NCBI GenBank assembly: GCA_049317725.1
Contig: JBMOHS010000060.1
Span: forward strand, 1 to 20,525
From: CAIOZW01 sp049317725
GTDB taxonomy: Bacteria; Acidobacteriota; Blastocatellia; RBC074
Reading direction: 5' to 3'
DNA: 20,525 bases
The notes under the pieces were generated by a model. That model saw nothing but the letters and a program-made list of their open reading frames with translations, made no database searches and was not told the origin of the DNA. The translations under genes and the position numbers were made by a program. Positions 13,221 to 19,890 of this stretch are shown in pieces; position 1 is the first letter of the stretch, and every line of letters begins with the position of its first letter.

Positions 13221-15029
13221 ATGCTTCCGTTACTCAGTCTGTTGCTGGTATCGACGCTTGGGGGATGGTTGACCGCCCAGGCGCAAGAGACAGTGATCGA
13301 TCAACCCAGTGCGTTTGCGATCGAGATCCCTTCCTTGCAGACCGGCATTCGGAGGGCCGTCGATGGGCCTGATCTCCACCTGCCGGCGGGAGTGGTCGTC
13401 TCCCAGTTCCGGGTCTGGTTGCTTGAACCTTATGCCCAACGAATCGAGTACAGTGGATTGACGGCCTCGCTCAACGGTCAATCTCTGGCGACCCTTCGCC
13501 GGGGGAGTCGCAGAGATGGGAAATTCCTGGAGATCGATTTGACCCGTCGCCCTGACCTTGTCATCCGGGGGGGCAAGGCAGTCGTCGAGGTCCAAGCCCG
13601 GGAGATCACCGATCAGGAGGCCGGAAGCAGGATGGTCTACCGGACTCTGTTTCTTCTTCTGATCGGGTCTCACGGTGGAGGGGGGAACGAGAGGAATCCC
13701 CTGTCGATCACTTGCCGGTCGGTCCCGGCACCGGTCGATCCCAACCTTCCCCCGACGGACTTGACCGTTCCACAGCTGGAGATGGAGGAGCCGAGCCAGC
13801 CGATTGACGGAACCGTGCCCGGTGCCTTGCAGGTCAGGATCCGAGGGCGAGCCATCGACCCCGGAGGGGATCCATTGGTGCTTCTCGTCAATGGAGCCGC
13901 CGTCAATCGTCCTCGTGAGGTCCCGCGGAGCAGCCGGCGCAACGGCGACCAAAAGAAGGGAAATCCAGTCTCAGTGGAGACCCACCTCCCGTTTGACCAA
14001 CTTGCCGAGATCCCAGAGACGGCCAGCGCCATCGTCGTCGAGGTCCGTGATCCCAACAACAATCGGTCATTCTGCAACATCCCGATCCTCCGGCCGCAGG
14101 TCGCCAGTCAGACGGGCTTTGCCGGCCGCAAGTACGCCGTCCTGGTCGGCGTCTCCCGCTATGACTCCCAGGAACGAAATCTGACGAGTCTGCAGTACGC
14201 CGATCGCGATGCCGAGGCGCTCTTCGCGTGGCTGCGAACCCCGGGCGGGGGAGCGTTCCGCGCAGAAGATATCGTCCTGCTGACCAACGAACAGGCGACC
14301 CTCGCCGCTGTCCGCCAGGCAATCGGCCGATTTCTGACCGCCGCTGGTCCTGACGACCTCATCTACCTCTTTCTCGCCGGACACGGAGGGCCAGACCCGT
14401 ACGACCCCGAGAACTACTACTTCCTCCTGCACGACTCCAAGGTGGCCACTCTCGACACCTCGGCGTATCCGATGCGGGAACTGGGCGACTTTCTTCGCCA
14501 GAAGAGCAAAGGGGGGCGGCTGATCTCCTTTCTCGACACGTGCCACAGCGCGCAGATCTCGACCCAGGCGAAGTCCATCAGTACCGGGCCAGCCCAGGCG
14601 AGATCCCGCGGGGCTGCCCGGGGGGGAGTCACCAATCGCGGCGTGGGTCAGCGGCCCAGACCGCCTGGATCCGAGCCGGGCAGCGCGGGCTCGCCCAGCC
14701 CTCCCTCCATCACCTCGTTCAGTTTCGATACCTCCAACCTCTTCCGGCAGCGTGGTTGGAGCGTCATCACCTCGGCTGGTGCCGACGAGAAGGCCCAGGA
14801 ATCTTCCCGCTGGGGCGGGGGACACGGCGTCTTCACTTGGTCCCTGCTCCAGGCGCTTCGTGATGGCAAGGGCGACCTTGACAGAGACTGCCAAGTGACG
14901 GCCGCGGAGCTGAGCGACTACCTCCGCCGCGAGGTGGTCGCGCAGACCGACGGGCAGCAGACCCCCCGCGTGCTGGGTGAGAACGTCGACCAGCTGGTTT
15001 TGGCCACCCTGCCCGGGTGCCGGAAATGA
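13221..15029 (+). CDS. Exported caspase-like (C14) peptidase with Ig-like N-terminal region and EF-hand-like loop
   Basis: 602 residues. The signal sequence (1-22, ending AQAQ) lacks early positive charges, but an in-frame stop at 13200 leaves no better upstream start, and a G-rich SD precedes the ATG. Residues 30-290 look like beta-rich, Ig-like strands. The caspase domain begins at RKYAVLVGVSRYD (303-315). The dyad is His388 in LAGHGG and Cys441 in FLDTCHS. A Pro/Gly/Ser/Arg-rich disordered stretch (about 446-497) follows the cysteine, where caspases have the linker between large and small subunits. The small-subunit part has VITSAGADEKAQES (515-528) and VFTWSLLQAL. Asp552, Asp554, Asp556, Gln558, Thr560 and Glu563 match an EF-hand loop, so calcium control is possible. 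It starts 82 bases after the M48 gene. The substrate is unknown. Confidence 0.9.
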   Translation: MLPLLSLLLVSTLGGWLTAQAQETVIDQPSAFAIEIPSLQTGIRRAVDGPDLHLPAGVVVSQFRVWLLEPYAQRIEYSGLTASLNGQSLATLRRGSRRDGKFLEIDLTRRPDLVIRGGKAVVEVQAREITDQEAGSRMVYRTLFLLLIGSHGGGGNERNPLSITCRSVPAPVDPNLPPTDLTVPQLEMEEPSQPIDGTVPGALQVRIRGRAIDPGGDPLVLLVNGAAVNRPREVPRSSRRNGDQKKGNPVSVETHLPFDQLAEIPETASAIVVEVRDPNNNRSFCNIPILRPQVASQTGFAGRKYAVLVGVSRYDSQERNLTSLQYADRDAEALFAWLRTPGGGAFRAEDIVLLTNEQATLAAVRQAIGRFLTAAGPDDLIYLFLAGHGGPDPYDPENYYFLLHDSKVATLDTSAYPMRELGDFLRQKSKGGRLISFLDTCHSAQISTQAKSISTGPAQARSRGAARGGVTNRGVGQRPRPPGSEPGSAGSPSPPSITSFSFDTSNLFRQRGWSVITSAGADEKAQESSRWGGGHGVFTWSLLQALRDGKGDLDRDCQVTAAELSDYLRREVVAQTDGQQTPRVLGENVDQLVLATLPGCRK

Positions 15030-15186
15030 CCCCGCGGGATCTTTTCTCTCTTTCTCAACCCGCAAGGCGATCTTTTCGTGAGCCAAAATCAGCGCCATTG
15101 ACGCTTATACAATTGACAGTCGATGAGAACGTGTCCATTTCACCAACATTCAAGTCGAGAACTTGAAGGCCGAGGAGACGAAGCAG
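15030..15186 (+). promoter_or_regulatory. 157-bp spacer with weak terminator-like and promoter-like elements
   Basis: Just after the caspase stop, CCCGCGGG (15031-15038) is followed by a pyrimidine run with TTTT (15042-15045), which could be a weak terminator. GATCTTTTC occurs twice (15038-15046 and 15069-15077). A consensus -35 TTGACA lies at 15113-15118, but only a poor -10 follows at the right distance. GAGGAG at 15172-15177 is the SD of the next gene, 9 bases before its ATG. Confidence 0.3.
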
Positions 15187-15885
15187 ATGATCACCAAATC
15201 CCTTTCAATTCTTGGGGCGGTTCTTTTCTTGGCGATCGGCCCGATGCTGGCCTTGGCGCAGGACCAGCAACTGAGCGCCAAGAATCTCTACATTGCCCAT
15301 TCACAGAACAGTCGTCGGGGGCGGCCTGGCGTACGGATCACGGTCCGGCTCAACCGGAATGGTCAGATCAGCACCGTTCCGCTCACCTACAATTTTCGCT
15401 CCGGTGACAAGGTCAAGTTTCTCTTCGAGACCAACTTCAACGCCCACGTCCGGATCTTGAATCTCGGCACGCGGGGAGATCTGCAGACGCTCTATCCCTA
15501 CGCTGGCGCATCGGAGAACGTCAGTCAGCTCCGGAACTATGAGATCCCGCGCGGGGCTTGGTTCGAGTTTGACGATGTTCCGGGGACGGAGCAGTTGGCC
15601 TTCCTCTTCTCCCGTCGTCCGATCGTCGTTCCATCGGAGACCGACGCTTCATCTGTCCCGCTGGCGGCATCATCGACCGGGGGGATCACGCCCACGCGAC
15701 CACCGCTGGGAGCCAAGAGCCTGGGCGATCAGGCGCAGCAAGCCCTCGAAGAAGGACTCCAGAATGCCAAGGATTTCAAGCTCGTTCCAGACACCCAGGG
15801 GGAGGAGGTCTGCGCCTACGGCCTCCTCTCACCCGACCAAGTCGATCGTATCGTCAGCGTCAAGATCGATCTCAAGCACAGGTAG
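15187..15885 (+). CDS. Small exported DUF4384-like protein
   Basis: 232 residues. ATG 15187 is chosen over an in-frame TTG at 15163 because GAGGAG lies 9 bases upstream and a clean signal peptide (1-25, ending LALAQ) follows. Residues about 70-145 match the domain outside the membrane in the kinase at 8233-10011: a strand SGDKVKFLFE, then RILNLGTRGDLQTLYP, compared with YLVQRGTLGDLTLLYP in the kinase, then a strand with GTEQLAFLFS. The C-terminal helix and last strand (RIVSVKIDLKHR) also parallel the kinase tail (SVTRMEIQHVK). DUF4384 has no known reaction; it is often attached to kinases and caspases. This protein may be a free periplasmic partner or competitor for that domain. It stands 6 bases before the trypsin-like remnant. 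Confidence 0.75.
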   Translation: MITKSLSILGAVLFLAIGPMLALAQDQQLSAKNLYIAHSQNSRRGRPGVRITVRLNRNGQISTVPLTYNFRSGDKVKFLFETNFNAHVRILNLGTRGDLQTLYPYAGASENVSQLRNYEIPRGAWFEFDDVPGTEQLAFLFSRRPIVVPSETDASSVPLAASSTGGITPTRPPLGAKSLGDQAQQALEEGLQNAKDFKLVPDTQGEEVCAYGLLSPDQVDRIVSVKIDLKHR

Positions 15886-15891
15886 GCACCA

Positions 15892-16355
15892 ATGAAGACC
15901 AACCTCCTGCCGCGCGGGACTCTCTTCTTCGTCGTGACGTGGGGATTGCTCGGCGGGGCAGGGGCCAGTGGCGTCGATCCGCTGCGGAGCGCGGTGACTT
16001 CGACTGTGCGGATTCTCTCCGGAGACCTCGAGGACGGGCAACTTCGGGGGCAGACTAGCGGCGCCGGAGTGATCAAGTGCTAACCACCCGGCAAGCGATC
16101 CTGATGCCAGATGGCCGGATCTCTCCGGAACTGTGGGCACTGATGGACGAGTCCGGGGAGCCGGTCAGCCTCACCCGGGCTGTCCGGCTCAGGCTTCTGG
16201 CTGTCAGTGTCGACCTCGACCTGGCATTGCTCCAGATCGTCCTCCGTCCAGGGCGGGAGTCGGTGGTTCCCTTCGTCAGCCTCGCGGTCCTTGAACGATC
16301 AAGCCACCATCCTCTTGGTGCTCGATCCGCAGTCATCCATCGTTCGAGAGGATAA
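15892..16355 (+). pseudogene. Frameshifted trypsin-like protease remnant
   Basis: Two frames together read as the first half of a serine protease. The first (15892-16083) has a signal peptide and RSAVTSTVRILSG...GQTSGAGVIK, like the start of HtrA-type domains, then stops. A -1 shift near 16077 continues as VLTTRQAILMPDG and VDLDLALLQI up to a stop at 16353-16355. The second segment carries the catalytic-Asp context (DLDLALL), but the position of the catalytic His (normally T-N-H-V) reads RQAI, and the Ser half (GNSGGP) is absent. Compared with the intact protease at 386-1654, the order and spacing agree. It is therefore probably a decayed copy; a short non-catalytic secreted protein of 63 residues is the alternative. 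The remnant ends 4 bases before the metacaspase gene. Confidence 0.5.
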
Positions 16356-16359
16356 TCAG

Positions 16360-17952
16360 ATGAGATCCCCCAGCTTTCCAATCCAACGTCTTCTCTTGCT
16401 GGCACTTCTCCCCCTGTTCGTCGTCAGGGTCGCGATTCCCACGGGCAGCGCTTCCGCGCAGCGTCCCAGTTCGCCCCGCCCCCTTCCCGCGAGTGGCAAC
16501 ACCAGTCCCCGCGGACGTGCCCTCCTCGTGGGAATCGACAGGTACCAGGCCCCCGGCGTCACTCCGACCGCCGGAGGCGAAGCAGATGCCCTCGCGATGA
16601 GTCGACTTGTCCAGGACCAGGGATGGTTCCAGCCGGGTGAGATCAAGACGCTGATTGGCTCGGCTGCCACCGCACAACAAATTCAGGAAGCGTTTCACCA
16701 TTGGCTGATTGAAGGGACCCAACCCGGTGACCAGATCCTCTTCTTCTACTCCGGTCACGGGACCCAGGTTCTCGATGTCGATGGAGATGAACGTGCCAGC
16801 AACCCAAGCGATGATCGTGATGAAGCGATTGCCCCCTACGACGTCTATGGTGCAAATGGAAGGCTCTACAATGTCATCGTCGACGACCAGTTCAATCAGT
16901 GGATCGAAAGGCTCAGCGGCAGATCGATCGCTCTCATCTTCGACTCCTGCCACTCCGGCACGGTCAGCCGCTCCTTCACTGGTCACACATCGACGGTCCC
17001 ATCGCTGGGCCCCCGCTACTTCCCCAGCGCCGAGCAGTGGATTCCCGCCACCCGGACCCGCTCGATGGGCGATTCCGCGGCCTACCAAGTGCAAGATGGC
17101 CCGACCACACGTGACCTCAAACTGGTCGTTGACCAGCAACGTCTGACGCCCAACTCCCTGGTGACCCTCATCAGTGCCGCTGGCTCTCACCAGCTCGCTT
17201 ACCCGATGCTGACCCCCGCTCGGACCATTCGGGGTGCTCTCTCCTATTTCCTTGAGCAAGGGCTCCAACAACGGTTGACCGTCAATCAACTCTACCGATA
17301 CGTCCAGGAGAGGATCGCCCGCGCACAATCGGAGCGCCGCCTCAATGGCTCGCAGGTCCCTCACCTTGAGATGACTTCGCCGAGCGTGATTGGCAATCAA
17401 CCGCTCTTCCGTTCACGTGAGTCGGACGCTCCCACTGAGTCTGTCGCCTTGCTCGGGGCTGGCATGTCCAATCCCTACTCCTCAATCCGCATCTCTGCCG
17501 AGGTCGGCAAGGTCGACAAGGGCCGCTTCCTTGGCCCCTCCAATCGATTCTGCATCGGCGATGAGATCGGATACCGTGTTCGAACCGATACCCCCGGGTA
17601 CCTCTATTTCATCGTCTTCAGCCAAAAAGACCAAGCGGCCCTGGTCTATCCAGATTCCTCCCAACGCTCGGCGATCCAGGATCAACGGGATGTGATCTTG
17701 GATGTCATCGATCCTCCCGGTAAGGACGTCGTGCTCATTTTGGTGACCAAAAAGGAACTCGATATCACTGCCCTCCGGCAAAAGGAGAGTTACACTTGGG
17801 AGGAGATGAAACACCTTCTCCGCGAAAAGAAGATCGAGGTCGATCTGCGTACACGCGGGATCGGCTCGAAAAAACAGCCAGACGCGCTGCTTGAAACGGA
17901 CTGGCAAGTGACGAGAGTCGAGTCGGAGGCCTTGCGCTGCGCAAGGCAGTGA
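16360..17952 (+). CDS. Exported metacaspase-like (C14) peptidase with C-terminal DUF4384-like domain
   Basis: 530 residues from ATG 16360, with GAGAGGA 7 bases upstream; the frame is open further left to 16207 but that part overlaps the remnant and lacks an SD. The signal sequence (about 8-34) ends SASAQ. The caspase domain (about 52-345) starts RGRALLVGIDRY. The dyad is His133 in YSGHGTQ and Cys197 in FDSCHSG. Between them lies VDGDERASNPSDDRDEAIAPYD-type acidic sequence (140-161, Asp-rich), the typical metacaspase pattern linked with calcium binding. The C-terminal domain (about 395-465; GYLYFIVFSQKDQAALVYP) matches the extracytoplasmic domain of the kinase and the small exported protein. 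The tail ends in a strand WQVTRVESEAL. Metacaspases cut after Arg or Lys in known cases; the target here is unknown. It is a different subtype from the caspase at 13221-15029. Confidence 0.93.
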   Translation: MRSPSFPIQRLLLLALLPLFVVRVAIPTGSASAQRPSSPRPLPASGNTSPRGRALLVGIDRYQAPGVTPTAGGEADALAMSRLVQDQGWFQPGEIKTLIGSAATAQQIQEAFHHWLIEGTQPGDQILFFYSGHGTQVLDVDGDERASNPSDDRDEAIAPYDVYGANGRLYNVIVDDQFNQWIERLSGRSIALIFDSCHSGTVSRSFTGHTSTVPSLGPRYFPSAEQWIPATRTRSMGDSAAYQVQDGPTTRDLKLVVDQQRLTPNSLVTLISAAGSHQLAYPMLTPARTIRGALSYFLEQGLQQRLTVNQLYRYVQERIARAQSERRLNGSQVPHLEMTSPSVIGNQPLFRSRESDAPTESVALLGAGMSNPYSSIRISAEVGKVDKGRFLGPSNRFCIGDEIGYRVRTDTPGYLYFIVFSQKDQAALVYPDSSQRSAIQDQRDVILDVIDPPGKDVVLILVTKKELDITALRQKESYTWEEMKHLLREKKIEVDLRTRGIGSKKQPDALLETDWQVTRVESEALRCARQ

Positions 17953-17994
17953 CGCGTCTTTGCTCGACTGACATCTGGTACAAGAGGTCTCTTC

Positions 17995-18037
17995 GGTATC
18001 CATTGCTCACTCGGTGATCGGTTCAGTCGGGGATACC
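17995..18037. repeat. Inverted repeat GGTATCC/GGATACC before the thioredoxin gene
   Basis: GGTATCC (17995-18001) and GGATACC (18031-18037) are exact inverses, 29 bases apart, in the 117-base gap before the TlpA-like gene. It could be an operator pair or an RNA stem. With arms of 7 bp it could also be chance. Confidence 0.25.
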
Positions 18038-18069
18038 CACTGACGACACTTACTTCGTGTGGAGGATTG

Positions 18070-19362
18070 ATGAATATCCAGCGTCTATTCTTTACTCTTC
18101 AACTGGCCTTGCTCATTGCGACAATCACATTGGCACAGTCTGCCCCGGATCGCCCTGTCTACAATTGCTATCTGAAGGTCGAGAGATACGTCGAATCCCA
18201 AACGCAGGAGATGCGCAATCAAGGTAAGCGCGTCACCTCTGATGACCTGAGAAACCTTGAAGAAAAGAAGAAATCGTTGGCCAAGAAGTATGCCAATGAA
18301 ATAATTGCCCAAGGCAGTCCCGTCGGGGATGAGCGCTACTATCTCGGATTACTCTTTCTCTTTGCCGATGACACGACCCGGGCGCATGCCGTGATGAAGG
18401 ACTTTCTATCTCAATACCCGAATCACGCCAACGGGGAGATCCTTCAAATGGCACGTTCATACGGTGTGATCTTGTCTGCTCGAAAGCAGCTCGTCGATGA
18501 AGCCGAGATGTTCTATACCACTTGGATCAATGGTGAGCCAGCTCTTAAATCAAGACAGCCGATGTTGGAGAATGTCCTTGCCGTCGCATTGTTTAAAAAG
18601 CAGCAATACGGCAGGGCAATTCGATACGGACAAGAGGCGTTCGACCTCTTGAGCACTTTTCAATCCCGTACGATTCGTGAAAAGCGTCAATTGGAAGAGT
18701 TGTATGCCAATCTGGTTGAGGTTCTGGCGCTGAGTTACAAGAAGACTAAAAAGGAGGATCTCGCTTTCAATATCCTTGCTGAAGCGAGGGCCAGAGCCTT
18801 GACCATTCCTTCTGCCAACCTCTACCGCAAAGTGATGGAATTTGTGAACGGTAGCAGTTTCTCCGAGAAGAAGCTGATGCAAAAGATCGAGTCATATACG
18901 AACGTAAATCCAGTGCCGGAGATCGAATTCATCGATTGGATTGGCCAAGAACCGATTACCTTCGAGCAACTGCGTGGAAAAGTCGTTCTTCTCGATTTCT
19001 GGGCCACGTGGTGTGGACCGTGCATCTCCACCTTTCCAAGATTGCGTGGACTGCATAAAAAATACCAGGACAAGGGATTCGTCATCGTCGGTGTAACTCA
19101 GTTGTATGGGAATAGTGATGGTAAGCCGATGTCGAAACTCGAGGAGATCGACTATCTCAATGAGTTTAGAAGGAGGTACGAACTTCCCTATCCTTTTGCC
19201 ATCGCGGAGAGCGGGGAAGAGGCCATCAAATATGGGATCAATGCCTATCCGACAACGTTTCTGCTCGACCGCCAAGGTGTCGTTCGTTACATCGGCATTG
19301 GGGCTGGGGGGGAGGAAGCGGACAATTTAGAGAGCTTGATCAAAAAGCTTATTACCGAGTAG
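18070..19362 (+). CDS. Exported TlpA-like thioredoxin with helical N-terminal region
   Basis: 430 residues from ATG 18070; GGAGG (18061-18065) lies 4 bases before it, while the in-frame TTG at 18067 would be too close. A signal peptide (1-23, ITLAQ) is followed by about 250 residues of TPR-like helices (for example AVALFKKQQYGRAIRYGQEAF, 171-191). The redoxin domain (about 280-428) has VVLLDFWATWCGPCISTFP with redox cysteines 315 and 318, and the cis-Pro loop AYPTTFLLD (Pro394). Proteins of this type reduce or exchange disulfides in the periplasm. The gene uses more A/T-ending codons (AAA, GAA, ATT) than its neighbours, which may reflect a different origin. It could be cotranscribed with the metacaspase gene, 117 bases upstream, or start its own unit. 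Function as a thiol oxidoreductase is confident; its client is not known. Confidence 0.93.
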   Translation: MNIQRLFFTLQLALLIATITLAQSAPDRPVYNCYLKVERYVESQTQEMRNQGKRVTSDDLRNLEEKKKSLAKKYANEIIAQGSPVGDERYYLGLLFLFADDTTRAHAVMKDFLSQYPNHANGEILQMARSYGVILSARKQLVDEAEMFYTTWINGEPALKSRQPMLENVLAVALFKKQQYGRAIRYGQEAFDLLSTFQSRTIREKRQLEELYANLVEVLALSYKKTKKEDLAFNILAEARARALTIPSANLYRKVMEFVNGSSFSEKKLMQKIESYTNVNPVPEIEFIDWIGQEPITFEQLRGKVVLLDFWATWCGPCISTFPRLRGLHKKYQDKGFVIVGVTQLYGNSDGKPMSKLEEIDYLNEFRRRYELPYPFAIAESGEEAIKYGINAYPTTFLLDRQGVVRYIGIGAGGEEADNLESLIKKLITE

Positions 19363-19795
19363 GTTCACAAAAGAGTGTTTCCGGATTTTTTGTGGGTTAC
19401 CCCTCAGAGCTCCCTGCTGTCAATAAGGAAACCCACCCTTGTGGAAGAGAGTTACCGTCCGGAATCTAGGCCGATTTCGATACCCACAGGTTCGTCAGCC
19501 CCAGAAGTGCTCGTTGGTCTTTACGGCACATACGGCTTTCGTGTGGGGTGGCCAGGTGAGATGGGGCAGAGCTGGTTGAGTAGCCTGGGGCGGATCTGGT
19601 GTTGAGCACGGCTGCAATCCAGCTAGAGAGCAAGACGAATGTGGCAAGACTGATGTGGGCCACTCCCCGTTTCTTTTCGCGATGGCGCTCCACCCGCGCG
19701 GCAAGTCGAGTGCTGGCAGAAATGTTCGACAAAGAGAATCGCCAGGACGACCTTCCACTTAATCCTTTTTTAAGGTTTCTCTGATTATTTCCCAA

Positions 19796-19826
19796 GGTTC
19801 CGTTAAGGCAGATCTAATGCGGAACC
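19796..19826. repeat. Inverted repeat GGTTCCG/CGGAACC upstream of the receptor gene
   Basis: GGTTCCG (19796-19802) and CGGAACC (19820-19826) are exact inverses separated by 17 bases. They lie 65-95 bases before the ATG of the receptor gene. It may be an operator or a leader RNA hairpin. Confidence 0.4.
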
Positions 19827-19832
19827 AGTACC

Positions 19833-19859
19833 TTGACCTGTTGTCAACGAATTGATCAA
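19833..19859 (+). promoter_or_regulatory. Small dyads near the expected receptor promoter
   Basis: TTGAC (19833-19837) and GTCAA (19843-19847) form a dyad with a 5-base spacer, and the palindrome TTGATCAA follows at 19852-19859. TTGACC at 19833-19838 could be a -35, but no good -10 follows at 17 bases. These are candidate regulator sites before the receptor gene. Confidence 0.3.
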
Positions 19860-19890
19860 CCACGTTGGTACCAGGATAGAGGGGGGAAGA

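Larger units (their letters stand above)
19363..19890. other. 528-bp stretch without a convincing gene
   Basis: Open frames on both strands (for example - strand 19466-19795) lack an SD, recognisable motifs and sensible codon use. Near its left end GTGGGTT (19392-19398) and AACCCAC (19430-19436) form a distant dyad. CCTTTTTTAAGG lies near 19763-19774 and could help end transcription. The right end must hold the promoter of the receptor gene. The stretch shares the lower GC content of the gene before it. Confidence 0.55.

Noticed and set aside
14067..15098. - strand open frame of 343 codons
   Set aside because: It is antisense to the caspase domain with its His388/Cys441 dyad and has no domain or SD of its own.
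16072..16083. Programmed -1 frameshift joining the two protease segments
   Set aside because: ATCAAGTGCTAA contains no X-XXY-YYZ slippery heptamer, the catalytic His is replaced, and the Ser half is missing, all of which fit decay better.
16333..17400. - strand open frame of 355 codons
   Set aside because: It is antisense to the metacaspase gene. Its translation shows no family motifs.
19466..19795. Possible small - strand protein of 109 residues
   Set aside because: It starts with TTG without an SD and has no motif; one hydrophobic stretch alone does not support a gene. A + strand frame at 19375-19605 has the same problem.
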